Of a stretch of 64,000 nucleotides of DNA, positions 36,871 through 49,212 are shown piece after piece. How positions within the stretch are numbered: the stretch's first letter is position 1; each line of letters begins with the position of its first letter. The position numbers and the translations under genes are program-made. This DNA is from Rotaria macrura (taxonomy: Eukaryota; Rotifera; Eurotatoria; Philodinida; Philodinidae): contig OENT01000382.1 of assembly GCA_900239685.1 (NCBI GenBank), forward strand, positions 60,923-124,922. The letters run 5' to 3'. The notes below the pieces were generated by a model. The model did no database searches. It saw only the letters and a program-made list of their open reading frames with translations, and was not told the origin of the DNA.

Positions 36871-37136
36871 TCACTGATTATAATTATCAAGGCGAGAATA
36901 GTTTAAACGAAAGCAACAATTGAATACCCATTCTATGCTTTTCGTGTCTACTTCGACAAATTCTTTCAAATCCTTCTTGAGGGAAAAAAGTGCATTCTGA
37001 AACTGAAAAGATATTCTTAGAGAACACAACTTGACGTCAAGAGAAACATTTTTCTTGTCTTCAATTATGACAAACTGTTCTGTGTTAACAATGTTCTGAA
37101 GTTGTAGAAGATGGTGATAGATGGAGAGATCTTTCA
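36871..37136 (-). CDS. Candidate exon, unknown protein
   Basis: A minus-strand frame with coding-like codons and an amphipathic-helix look (FQNALFSLKKDLKEFVEVDT; CTKSIEW-like end). It has no ATG start in frame, no recognised family, and no convincing splice partner. It may be the terminal exon of a gene whose other exons lie at 37.7-38.2 kb on the same strand, but the phases were not tied together. Confidence 0.2.
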
Positions 37137-37743
37137 ACGAATATGCGGTGGAAGTTTACATTATGCTTGACATTTTATTTTACAAGGATCTCTTCATTTT
37201 TACACTCGTGAATCTGCACTGCACACGGTAGATCCTACTATCATCGCAATGCTTTTTTGCGTATAGAGAACCAAAAACATTTTTTCAGAGTAAGTTATAC
37301 AAACGTACTAAAATTACTTCAGTATGTACTGTCAATAGAAGAACTCATATTTTAAATGGCAATCATTTCGTATTAGTTGTTGTTCAACATTCTTCTAACT
37401 CGTAACGCACATATCAAAATGACTAGGAAATTAAGTTATTGTCCATGCTGAATGTAGATTTCGTGATGAATATAAAATGTTGAACAAACTTGAGAAATTA
37501 TTTTGTAAACAATCGATTTTTTATAGGAGATTTGTATGTGTCTTCCACTTTATTTATTCAAGGGAGATCTTCTATCGTATTGATAAGCTTCCTATATCTG
37601 ATATGATTAATAAATAATAATGTCCGATGTTAAGTTCAATTAAAATACAGCTGTATCATTATTTGACTCAACGCACATTAGACGAAAAGAAGACACGCGA
37701 TCACTAATTGTTTTCAAACCTACGCGACACATTTAGTATCATT

Positions 37744-38172
37744 TTAGTCGTTGAATATAAGATTAGTAAAACGTTTCTTAAGTGAACAACATCGAGACTG
37801 TTGAAAAGTGTTCTCTATTGAGAGATGTTCAAGTATGAGAGATGTCATGCCTTTTTCAATATGAAGTGAAGTTTCAAGCGATAAGCTTTTATTTTTAGAT
37901 TTACGAGCCAATTTACGTTGAGATAATCCTTCGTCACCATTGTTTTCGTTGATTAATTGAATTTGTTTCTTCAATCTAAGATGCCCTCACTGTGTCACTG
38001 TATGATTGAATGGTTATAGTGATGTAAGATATGATAAATACGCAGTTTAGATGAACTTGTCAAGAATGATGGAGAGAGCACAAAGAGAAAACGCAGATGT
38101 GTGTTTACTTAAAAGACGCTTTAGAGCTATTGGAACCGTAAAACAGTGTTCAAATTCGGAGGCAGGAGGTGT
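37744..38172 (-). CDS. Candidate two-exon fragment, unknown protein
   Basis: The terminal exon 37975-37744 reads LKKQIQLINENNGDEGLSQR, then a Lys/Ser-rich stretch and LTNLIFND-like end. An upstream frame ending at 38057 (FTVPIALKRLLS...SIILDK) joins in phase across an 81-nt intron, using a weak GTTCAT donor and a CTTAG acceptor. The result is a charged, helical piece without known motifs. The donor is non-standard and no start codon was found, so this could be chance. Confidence 0.25.
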
Positions 38173-38447
38173 TCATCTACTATAGATATTCACTAGCAGT
38201 GGTTTTATTGTATTACATTGTGAAATTACATTATGATGCAGTTCAACTCAATTTTTATTATAACTAGCTTTTTCTTTTCTCTTTTTCTTTCTAAATAAAT
38301 CTATTTTAAATACGCGTCTAAGCAGAAAAACCATTGAAGTAGATCCTTACTAATACACAGAAAGTGTTTCAAACACATGGGTGTGGACTTACGTATAAGT
38401 ATTTTAGAAGAGTGCACACATTTAAATAAACTTAAGACAGAGGTTTT

Positions 38448-39795
38448 GAGTCGACCAAGGAACATCACTATGTACGAAGCAATGGAGAAAATTTAAATTT
38501 TAGAATTTTTATGTGCGTTAGAAGGTGCATAGTCTGAAACCACGAACTCCAAAGTTTCAGTTCATTTGGATGTTCTATAGTAAAGTTAGGATGAATCGAC
38601 TTTAGGCTCTATCGACCTAGTGTCGAAAAAAATTTCATACATCGGAGAATAAATGTTTGCTAGGATTATACTTAAAAAACAGATCTTTTCCATGCAATAT
38701 AGCAAAATATAGAGGTTGAAAAGCCGATTAACATGAGCTATTTAGAATACTGCATATCATGTATTTATCGGGGTTACATAGTTGAACATGAGTGAAAAAT
38801 GACACAACTCTCAGTAAATAATAGCCAATGATTTGCTGTTTATCTTCTGCCATTTTAGAGAACCTAATGGGACTAAGCTGTAAGTTCTATATGTTATGCA
38901 GCATCTCATTCTCTAAAATCTGGCAAAAAAATATTCGAAACAAAAATGTACCTTAGAGGCGAAACAAAGCTCACAAATCTTGTTTTCACGGCAATTTTTC
39001 ATGATTTTTCAGAAAAAGAAACGTTCTTTGTTGGTTTTCACTAAGAAGANNNNNNNNNNNNNNNNNNNNNNNNNNNNNNNNNNNNNNNNNNNNNNNNNNN
39101 NNNNNNNNNNNNNNNNNNNNNNNNNNNNNNNNNNNNNNNNNNNNNNNNNNNNNNNNNNNNNNNNNNNNNNNNNNNNNNNNNNNNNNNNNNNNNNNNNNNT
39201 CTTCTTAGTGAAAACCAACAAAGAACGTTTCTTTTTCTGAAAAATCATGAAAAATTGCCGTGAAAACAAGATTTGTGAGCTTTGTTTCGCCTCTAAGGTA
39301 CATTTTTGTTTCGAATATTTTTTTGCCAGATTTTAGAGAATGAGATGCTGCATAACATATAGAACTTACAGCTTAGTCCCATTTGGTTTTCAAAATTGAT
39401 CGCCAATATAGTAAGGAAAATCGGCCATTTTAGTATCATAAAATAAGACATTTTCTTGTTTGCTTGTGTATGACACCTCGATAAACTACTTATATACGAT
39501 GATTGAAATTCATCATTTTATGCTCTATCTTTTGGTATATGATACGAAAGATTTCTCTCAGTAGTTTGAGCATAAACTCAAAAGACATTAATACACTAAT
39601 TTCTAGTTATTTTTGTGATGATCTATGTACGGCTTATAATAGTAAATGTGCTCTAAATTTACTGTAGAACATCCAAATTAACTTAAAATTTGGGGCTTGT
39701 GGTTTCAGACTATGTCATTTCGAACGTCCATAAAAATTCCAAAATTTAAATTTTTACCAATGCCTCTGTTCCTAGGTCGGCTCAAAACTTCTCTC
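38448..39795. repeat. Foldback structure around an assembly gap
   Basis: Inner arms 38863-39049 and 39200-39386 are exact reverse complements, 187 bp each, directly flanking a 150-N gap. Outer arms (about 38448-38610 and 39640-39795) are also inverted but clearly diverged, roughly three quarters identical by eye. The intervening 250 bp on each side is only weakly related. The contrast between identical inner arms and old outer arms is odd (see findings). No coding capacity. Confidence 0.8.
39050..39199. other. Assembly gap, 150 N
   Basis: A run of exactly 150 unknown bases at the centre of an inverted repeat. Confidence 0.99.
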
Positions 39796-39905
39796 TCTGA
39801 AGTTTTATTTCGAAATAAAAGTTTCGAAATCTTCTTGGTAATTTTATTCGAAAAATATTTTTAGAATCATCAAAGTGATTGAAAAATAGCACGACGCAGA
39901 CGCGA

Positions 39906-40393
39906 ATGATCGGCAACATTTGTGCTAAGAGTATTCTATTCGTGATAAAATTTGTGAATTCAACTGTACTAGAAGACGTCACTGTCATAGGTAAGCTCAG
40001 AACTACTGAATATATTTTAATAGAATACTTATCGGTGTATAAATCGTTCCTAGCAGCTTTTGTAAAATCGAATACGCGGTACACCCATTCACATCTAGAA
40101 ATAAGCATAAGTGGATTCGGGCAAGCATTTAATCACGACGACGCGTATTTATTCTACGAGACAGTGAATTCCGTAAAACATGTGTGTAACAGATGTAAAA
40201 AGAGAATTATCTACGGAAACAGAATTCTGTTTTTTCTCCGCAGTCATTTTAGTAAGTGACGAGATTGTTCTGAAAAAGCTGAAAGAAATTTCAAAAAGTC
40301 ATAGTAACATTGAATTTTGTTATCTTTTTAGTAGTTTTTGGTGAAAAGATGTTAAAGAGAGCTACAATAATCATAGCTCAATTATGTATTTAG
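39906..40393 (+). CDS. Hypothetical small protein, three exons
   Basis: I do not recognise the family. Exons 39906-39990, 40054-40251 and 40332-40393 join in phase across introns of 63 nt (GTAAGC...CCTAG) and 80 nt (GTAAGT...TTTTAG), giving 114 residues. Both donors are strong and intron sizes match other genes here. The N-terminal part (ICAKSILFVIKFVN) is hydrophobic. The middle reads THSHLEISISGFGQAF and NHDDAYLFYETVNSVK, then HVCNRCKKR with a single C-x2-C, and ends KRATIIIAQLCI. A CxxC alone does not define a zinc site. The start was taken as the first in-frame ATG after an upstream stop; a spliced 5' exon is possible. It begins about 110 bp from the foldback structure. Transcript data would settle whether it is real. 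Confidence 0.48.
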
Positions 40394-42885
40394 TGTGTAC
40401 GGGCACGTTTCAATGATGGATTCTGCTAGTTTATATTAACTTTTAAAAAAATTTCAAAGATTCTTTCATTATTTATCTGGAAAAATAAACATAAAATTTT
40501 CGTGTCTATGCTGGAGAAGGATATAAAATCCCACTTTTAACATGCATTATGTTTCATTTGTATGAAAGGTTTCCTCAACAGAATGCAAAAGAATAAGGAA
40601 TTCTTCTTAACTCTTTTGGCGATCTCTTTATTAAATGTTGAGGATACGCGTCTGTTAAGACAAAGAATAATTCTATTCTTTTTGAGTTGCCTGTCAAGTA
40701 ACTATTTGTATGTTTTCCAGACTTACTTTCATTGATTTTTAATAATGCAATAGATTCAACTATTTATTAGATGTCTTTCAATTTTATTCACTCGAAGTTT
40801 ATTTGATGAATTATTGATATTTTCTTCTTAATGTAATTATTTTGTTAAGACCATAGTCTAGTCAGTTAATCTGTTACAATATTACTAAAGTGGCACTTGT
40901 TTTTATTCTCTATCGAAAAGAAGAAAATCATTCTTATGGTTTGATATGATTTTGAAGTGATTATCGAATAAAATCTTGTCTCTTTTATGAATGTCACTGT
41001 TCGTACGTTCCAATTTTTAGCAATGCAAGATAGCTTAAGTTCTTGGCTCCCCCTCAAAAATCTATTTTTCTCCCAGAGCACTCAATCTGAGTAAAATTTC
41101 TACTGAATATTTGCCTGACCTTAGATGATTCTCAGTAAAAATTCTAGCTCATAAGATTGAGTCTTTCGAGAGTTATCCTAACACTCAGGGTCTAAAAGTA
41201 GGTGTCCATCTGTGAAAGATTTTTTTGCAATTTTAATGAGACAGACCTCGGGAGAAGTGCCAGAAAGCAGAGAAGATTTGCCCCTACAACCTAAAAAACA
41301 GCATTCCTTTTTTAGACAGCTTTTTTGAAAAGAATTTCAAAATTTAGATAAACTGTTTTTTTAGAAAATTCGCTTTTTTTGTAAAATAATAAATTAACAA
41401 CGAAAGTTCTGGCTGTTTTTAGATTGTAGGGTTGAGTTTTAGTTTCATCTTAAAATGTTCTACAGCTTTCTAGCATCTAAAATGATGGAGAAATCTTTGA
41501 CGCACAATCAGGTAAAACAAAACAAACAGTGTCGAAAAAAATGCATAACAAGTTTCTCCTTCGATTATCATAGTTTTTTTCTTTAAAAATGGTACAGGAA
41601 GAGATTGAGAGAAGTTCGTCACAGGTTATTGACTATGTTGAATCGAATGAGCACATGTAGAGACATGTGTGATGTACGTTTTTTCCATATGTGAGCGTTA
41701 TTCCCATGAAAAATCTATAAATTTATCGACAATAAACTCCGAGCCCCTAAGAAATTTCTTATTCATAGAATTGTTTGTTGAGACTTCAAAAAGTGAGTCT
41801 CTTAATTTAACTTCCGAAACTATTTTCTATGAACGAAAGGATGAGAATATTCGCTGACCCGGCTTTATTTTCGAATCGATAAGAATGATACATAATGAAC
41901 GAAGGTATGAAAATTTTACTTCATAGAATAATTTATAAAATAATACGGGTTCGAATTCTCTTCCGAGTGTATTTTGTTTTGAATCAAGATGAAATTACAA
42001 CATGTAAATCGATTATCAAAACAAACATTCATAAGAATTTTAAAATAAATGCTTGACAACAAAAGAAAACAGGTAATCAGATAACTTGTTGATAGATCTT
42101 ATTTTCTTTTCTTTTGTAAGACTATCGTGTTCAATTGTTTCAAGTGATAAAAGATGGAAATCGAGTATGAGTTGAAATATTAATCGTAAATGATGCTTTC
42201 ATTATTCCAGTTTGTTCAATAAACTAAACATCTATATACTTACATTCTTGATGATGTATGTATCAAATTTATCGCTTCTATTTCGATCATTGTTTTCATA
42301 TCATGCGAGAGGAAAAAATATTTATATTCAGTATAAATTGTTCGTTTGAGTTAGAATCAAAACGTGATTTCTATACCATACTTGTTTCTATCTAGTAAAT
42401 ATAAGATATGTGTCGTTCATTTCGTTTCTTTTTTACTATTCACCATCGGTTAACGTGATTTTTTAGAATTTTTTTTTCTAGTCTCAAGTTTGATGTGAAT
42501 CTTTTCTGAAAGGAATATCTAAGTGAAATTTCCGTTTTTCTACTCAAAATTTCTTACTCAATCTACATCGAGCTGTTCTGATGTTTCATCGTGAAAAACA
42601 AAATTTTTTTCTCTTTTAATAACTATCTGATCTTGACGTTCTCGAAGTAAGAGAAATATTTTTAATTATAAAATACAGACTCTCTCTGTCTAGTGATAAA
42701 TCAAAAATCTGGAATGCATTGCTACCTTTTTTTAAGTATAAAACAGAAATGTTGATGGAAAATGGATCTATGAAAAGTGAATGTCTAAATTCCAAACTAA
42801 ATTGTATTAACATACTGTCTCAGTTAAACAATTGAAATATATTCAAATATTTACGTAATAGAATGACTTTGTTGTAGATATCTAA
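40394..42885. other. AT-rich stretch with no gene seen
   Basis: About 2.5 kb; only short AT-driven frames (60-70 codons) without splice or domain support. Confidence 0.45.
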
Positions 42886-43261
42886 TAACCCCCCCCCCAC
42901 CCCCCTACAATAAAAGACCCCAGGTCTTCTGTTATGTTCCAGCAAAAAAATTTTCCAGGAAGTCTTCTATTAAGAAGCAAATTTTTTCCCAATATTTAAA
43001 TAAAAAGGTTTTCCAGAAAACTAAAGGGATTTTTCGGATTCCCATCTTGATTTTCAAGGCTTTAAGGGTGTCATTATTATTATGAGCACATTCTCTTAAT
43101 ATTTCCAACTGAAAACCCTAAGAATCAAGCATATTTTGATGGAAAAACACTAATTAAAGTCCCTAATTAGCAAAAAATTAATTAATTAAAGGAGGTCTTC
43201 TATTGCGTCGGAAGAAATTTTTCTCGAGGGGGTCTTCTATTATTGAGGGGGGAGGGGGTTA
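42886..43261. mobile_element. TA-flanked MITE with C-rich terminal repeats
   Basis: The left end TAACCCCC... then CCCCTACAATAAAAGACC and the right end, reverse-complemented, TAACCCCCTCCCCCC then TCAATAATAGAAGACC form matching terminal inverted repeats of about 40 bp with TA at both edges, as in Tc1/mariner-type targets. The internal word GTCTTCTATT recurs. Length 376 bp, no coding capacity: a non-autonomous element. Family assignment rests on the TA target alone. Confidence 0.75.
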
Positions 43262-46200
43262 TTTTATAGACGAATTCTCAGAGATCTACTCTTTCAACAA
43301 ACCCAAATCTGCTTTTCATTTAAAAACGAAAGCTTTTCTTCTGTACTCACATTATCAATGCTATTGAATTGAATATAACCACAGCCATAAGGAAAAAACT
43401 CAGAAAAAAAGTATTTTTTTATCGGCTCGCTCCGTTAACTTCTGACTTTAGTCGATTATCTTATTAACTACGAATTAATTATAATGGAAATCGATTGAAT
43501 AAGCTATGTTGAAGTCATTTTTCTAATTATTTTCTGCTTCAGATTTCGCTTGAATCCAAGGGCATATAATCGAGTAAACAGTTCATCTTTAATGCTTAGT
43601 AGAGAAAAGCGAGTTTTAATTTTATGTGGTCGCTAGCTAATGACATCCTTTGATTATTTCACTTGCACGTTCTAAAATTTTATTCTGGTGCTAAAATGTG
43701 TTTTCATACTGTGTCTTCAGTTGACAACAGTCATTTCCATGTTATCAAAAAATAATAGAACATGACTCAACCAGAAATTTTTAGTGCAATGATGTGCATG
43801 TTTATGGAATGAGAAAATTGATATAGTATTGTGAGAATGAGGAAGATATCTTTCAGAAGAAAGCATTTTAGATTCCATGATTTTTGTTTCATGTTATTAT
43901 AAAACACGAATCGTTCGATCCAAAAATAAGCTTTAATTCTTCTTAAACTTCATGTCATCTATTTTTGAAATGAAACTCTGTATTGAGTACCGAATCATCC
44001 TGCTCAAGTTATTCTGTAAGATTGTTATGCTTTATGTCGGCCCACACTTTGTAAATGTGTCCCAACAAATCTTGAAAGTAAATTAACAGAAAACAGTCAA
44101 TTAGTGCTTGAAAGAATCAATCGTTTGCATCTGTTGAGGACTTTCAAACGATGAGTGAGACAGTACTTAGTGTGTCAAAAAATAACGAGTAAGAATATTC
44201 GAAATGTAATGACGTATCAATTGCGACATTCCATAACGATGGGACTGAGAAGTTTTCGAATCATCGAAGCTTGATAACTTGAATCTTCTCTATTAACAGA
44301 ACTCAACAGAGTTCCTATCGATGATTTCTTTCTTCTAGTATCAAAAATTAGACGTGTAGGTTTTCTGGCAAGTTTATTCTTAAGATTTCATGTTAACAGT
44401 CCTACAGTTATGCTTGATTCTACATATTTTAATGGAAGATGTTTCTCCGTTGATTCTATAAAAGTTTCGTTCTGATAATATTTGCGATTTCAAATTAAAA
44501 GTATTTATATGCTTCTCATACACAATACAACTAAAGAAGAAATGCGATTTCAATGTAAAGAGTAAGTACTGATTATCTCGTGTACCAAAGTCTAAGATGA
44601 AGACAAATTCAAACCAGTCTTCAGAGACGAACTAATACAATTGCTGAGTCGGAAAACAATTTAGGACAAACGATTCCACGAGGAGTCGAAACCGAAGCTT
44701 ATTAGTAGCAGATCAGATTGAATTATTCCTTGTTAGAAATTTAAACACGTAACTTTTTTCTAGACTGTTCGTTGAAGTTTTTTTAACATAGGATAAGAAT
44801 CAACTAAAAATATGATCAAGAGTAACTGATGTCTGAATAGCCTTGTAGCTAAGAAAAAAATATACTCATTTGCTCTAATTCTTACGTTAATGCTTTATGG
44901 AATTGATTTACTTTCTTCCGAGTGTAATAATCATGTGCTAAAAGTGACGGGCTCATTATTACGGTTTTTGTTTGTTGTTTAAGTTTATTCTGTAATCATT
45001 TAATTCTACTTCCGATTTGAAACAGTCATTATCATTCTTCTGGATTCGTCTCACGTTTAATATAATTTATTCTAAAACAAATAAAATAATCTATTGAATT
45101 TTAACATTTCTATATTGATTAATACTGACCAATAGATATCAAACATTTATTATCTAGATCGTTACATTATTCTATTCGACTGATTCATTTAATTACTTTT
45201 CTCACCAGATAGATAAAGGTAAAATGAACATGACTATAACATCCTTGTACTTGTCGCATTTACATAAATACTAAAATTAGAAAGTTTACGATCATCTGCA
45301 GAAATAATTGCATGAAGTACAAAGTGCAAAATATAATCTCGTAACGATTCGATTAAATCTATATTCAGACACGATTAGTTTCTTCTCCCAAACATTATTA
45401 GTAGTTGACTTCACATTCAAGAATAATTATTAACACAAAAAGAATTGTCGACATTTAATTTGATCCAGTAATCATATAAATTACAATCACTAGCTTAAGA
45501 ACATATTTTCAGTAAGTTAAATAAGTCGGAGACTTTACAAGCTGTGACATTTACGTTGCATTTTTATTCAAGAAAAATATTCAAAGAAAAACATGTACAG
45601 TTCTCTAAGAGATTAATTACGAGTAGAGAAAAACGGCGACATCTTCGATTGAATAGCGATGAACGAGTCAGTATATACGAAGATGTTGCATGTATGCTCT
45701 AGAAAATTCTTTAGAAAACATTTTTTGAGCTTTTCTGATTGCCCTGGGTAATCAAATTAATTAAAAAAACAAAGATTTTTAATGAATGGAACCCCGATTT
45801 GCTCATGTTTCTTCTTTAACATAAATAGGCTAATCAACGAGAAATAATATGTTTGCTATTCATGAATTAAAGTTAATTCAAACTAGTAGAATAATTATTA
45901 ATTGTGATCCTTCACATGGATTTCTTTTTATTAAAGTGTCACATTAGAATAGCATCCATTAGTATAATGATCAACGTGACTATCGTCAATCTTAGGTGAG
46001 CTCGTGCGTAATAATGATGATTGGATATAATAATATTTTGTAGAAAGTTCTCTAGTTCTCTCTTGACAATAAACAATACGATATGAGTAAAATTATCGTC
46101 GAGTAGTACTAGAGAGATGTCGAGCAATATGAATATTTACGATTGTTGATACCAGAGTTCAGTAAGAGGATATGTTCCTACCATTTTCTACACGTAAAAT

Positions 46201-46298
46201 AGACAATTACATAAGTATTCATATAGTTTTAGTATTCGATAATAATATTTCTATCATTCGTCGACGATTAATAATTAAACTCATATTATTTCTGGACT
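43262..46298. other. AT-rich stretch upstream of the opsin
   Basis: No supported gene. A possible exon with a GTAAGT donor near 44562 could not be joined to anything. The opsin promoter should lie just before 46299, but no clear box is seen. Confidence 0.4.
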
Positions 46299-47468
46299 AT
46301 GAAATCGAATGTAACTTCATGCGTTGGTCGATCTTTTCTTGCAATCAATGACTTTGAATGTAGTATATCACGTTTCACCGGTTTCATCCTAATCATCGTT
46401 TCATTATTTTCAATTTTATTTAATATCCGTTTTCTTTATTGGTCATATTATCATAGACAAAATCGGTCTCATCATTATGTACTGATATTATCAATGATAT
46501 TCTCATCAACATTAGTGACGTTGGTAATAATGCCATCAGTTATTTTACAAAATTTTCAATGTATTCGCATGTGCTCATTATATTATTGCCAATTAGAAGG
46601 CTTTATGTCGTATGTAAATGGAGGTGTTCATATGTTTATGTTGATGATGATTTCATTAATACGGTATGGTACAGTTCTTCCCGCAAATACTGTTAAAAAA
46701 TGTTTTCAACAACATATATACATAGCAGTGATTATTTGTTGGTCATTTGCTCTGATGTTTGCATTACCGCCGTTATTTAAATGGAATAAATATGTACCAG
46801 AAGGACTTGGCTATCATTGTGGATTAGATTGGTGTGATCGTTCATTGAGTTCTCGTCTATATTTAATATTGTCATTTTCATTTGTTTATTTTATTCCATT
46901 AATTGTTTTATCGATTGTTAATATTCATGTTTATTATGTTATACGTCGTCTTCTTGACAGAGCATTGAAGACGAATATCAAATCATTGTACAATTCATCA
47001 AGAGCAAATGGACGATTGCTTAAACAACGTTCATTAGCACCATTTATTTCTTCAACTGAAATTAGTGCAACACATTCGAATAAATTGGAATCGATCAAAT
47101 TATCGAAATTTATGAATATTCACAAACATGATAGATTTTCACCTGTAGCAGACGCGATTCAAATTCGCTTTGCCATGCGTTTACGTCGGTTGAAAGCTGA
47201 TCGACACTTTGCTTTGGCTACCATGTTTTTAGTCAGTGAATATTTACTTAGTTGGACGCCATATGCTTGTGTTGCTCTACTTTATTTATTTCATGTAAGA
47301 ATCGTAACGGAACAATCATATTTAATAACCATAAGTGCATTTATTGCCAAAGTATCTATGATTATCAATCCATTTATTTACATATCGACAATAAAAAGAA
47401 ATCAAATTAAAGTCATATTGCTTCGAAAAAAATGTTTATGTAATTATTGTAGAATTTATAAAAATTAA
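46299..47468 (+). CDS. Opsin-type GPCR, intronless, atypical
   Basis: A seven-helix membrane receptor of the opsin family, 389 residues in one exon. Lys351 lies in AKVSMIINPFIY, at the exact place of the retinal Schiff-base lysine (Lys296 of bovine rhodopsin), five residues before NPxxY. Helix 3 starts CQLEGF with Cys97 and Glu100 (positions 110 and 113). Loop 2 reads KYVPEGLGYHCGLDW with Glu168 (position 181) and Cys174 (position 187). Helix 6 has WTPYA (319-323). These give opsin, not merely class A, identity. Odd points: the D/ERY motif is IRY (121-123); Asp2.50 is replaced by Ser69; helix 5 has Asn208 at the Tyr5.58 site; and loop 3 is long (about 218-303). G-protein coupling may be altered. 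It could be a light sensor or a photoisomerase. N-terminal NVT is a likely glycosylation site. Subfamily not assignable by eye. Confidence 0.88.
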   Translation: MKSNVTSCVGRSFLAINDFECSISRFTGFILIIVSLFSILFNIRFLYWSYYHRQNRSHHYVLILSMIFSSTLVTLVIMPSVILQNFQCIRMCSLYYCQLEGFMSYVNGGVHMFMLMMISLIRYGTVLPANTVKKCFQQHIYIAVIICWSFALMFALPPLFKWNKYVPEGLGYHCGLDWCDRSLSSRLYLILSFSFVYFIPLIVLSIVNIHVYYVIRRLLDRALKTNIKSLYNSSRANGRLLKQRSLAPFISSTEISATHSNKLESIKLSKFMNIHKHDRFSPVADAIQIRFAMRLRRLKADRHFALATMFLVSEYLLSWTPYACVALLYLFHVRIVTEQSYLITISAFIAKVSMIINPFIYISTIKRNQIKVILLRKKCLCNYCRIYKN

Positions 47469-49063
47469 AATTTTGTATTATACGAATTACTTGTCCTTTT
47501 TATTATCAAACGTTCCATCCAATGATTGAATTAAGTGAAATTATAATAATCCAAAATTAGATTCATTTTATGTTGAACTTCAAAATTTTATGAAGACGAA
47601 AAAAACTCACATTTATATCAACAAGAAAAAAAAGGACTTTGTTTGTTCGATAAAATCACTTTTTATTGAAACGGTCGACAAATTAGTTTATCGTTTTTTA
47701 AAGTATCACTCTTAAATAGACATGGTTATGTCAACACATTAGCTTATGTATTGCAAATAGCCACGTTTTCTTACATGCATAGATCCTTTATAAAAAAAAT
47801 TAGTTTGATTACCATGTATTAGTTTATACTTTATTGTAGGAAACAAAACATAATGTTTTCTATATTATACATAGACATAATGCTGTTCTACAGCTATCTA
47901 TTTCTATGCATACTAGTCGACGTATTGTTTTCAATATAAGAACTTGATCATTGGTAATTATTCATCACTTCTCATGGTGAGATATCACAATAGATTTATG
48001 TCATTGTTGATAACATTCGGAAAGTAGAAATTTGTTCGAAGTTTAACTTCAATTGCACTAGACTCTTATCATCGTTTACATCCTGATGGCTGTGCACAAC
48101 AACTCATTTAAGAATGCGCGTGAAATAACCGGATGGAAATATAATAATGAACGATTTCAAAAACGTTTTGTACTGTAACGCTTTTTGCATATTTCTTTTC
48201 TTTGCTTATTAATATATATCTATCGAAAATAAGACAATCATTCATTTTTGGCATACTATGGACCAGTATTAGTTTTCATTTTCGATCTCTGTTTCATAAG
48301 GCTCGACGTATGTTTTACTATGACGTCTTAAGTCAACAACAGTTTTAAGATGTAAAAAACAAACAATGACGCATTTTAAGTTTGTGAATACTAAAACATT
48401 TTACTATGACTTTTGTAGATCCGAAAAATTCTAATTTTATTTATACTAGATAATTAATCTAGACTACGTAGTTCATTGGAAATTACCAAATAGAATCACT
48501 TCTTCTTTTTATGACAATGAGTTTATGGATGAGTTTTCTATAGTAAATGATAGAAAAAAGCAAAAAAAGACATCTCAAATGTTAACTCGTGGTTCAACTG
48601 AAGTCGATTTCTTCTTTATCTTTCCATAGAGCATTCAATACTTGCCAATTAAGATCATGCTTTGTAGTTCTATAATTCTCTAGTGATAGCACTCATTGGG
48701 CTGCTTCCGTGTTTTACAAAGTGATTTAATATTGCGTTTGGTTTTTATTCCTTTTAAAACAGACTGTTTATTCATCTCAACATTTTTCTAGACACTAGAA
48801 CACGAATTCGAATCGAGTGTCATCATAGTTCTTGAAACTAAGAAGCACAAGTCATTCATAAATTTCTTTTTAAGTGATTGACTTTTAAAAAAAGTTTCAC
48901 ATAGAATAAAGATATTTGCTAATTCAATTATATAGTTCATTGAACACAATTAGAATAGGAATTTTCTTACAAGAACTTCTATTCATCAGTGATCGACTAT
49001 TAACGATCGATTTTTCTTTATGTAATATATTTGTGTTGTGTTTCGAATGAAGAGATCAGAGGT
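47469..49063. other. AT-rich stretch downstream of the opsin
   Basis: No gene, RNA or clear repeat is supported. Confidence 0.45.
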
Positions 49064-49212
49064 AAGGATGCAACGGTTGCGGTGAACACTAATTTCATTG
49101 TTCACTTGCCACTGGTCCGCTGACAATCGGTGAACCACTTATTTTAACACAAAATCAATGCTTCCACTATGTGCTTGGTGGGACCGTTGGTTCGTGAATC
49201 GGTGCATCCCTA
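49064..49212. mobile_element. hAT-like MITE
   Basis: The left end AGGATGCAACGGTTGCGG and the right end, reverse-complemented, AGGGATGCACCGATTCACG form imperfect terminal inverted repeats. AGGGATGCACCGAT-type ends are known from hAT elements. About 148 bp, higher GC than its flanks, no coding capacity. Confidence 0.55.

Noticed and set aside
38980-39269. Two 86-codon frames spanning the N gap with identical translations
   Set aside because: They are the two arms of the inverted repeat read through unknown bases; not genes.
41940-41975. GGGTTCGAATTC resembling a tRNA T-loop
   Set aside because: No A-box, acceptor stem or D-arm could be fitted around it.
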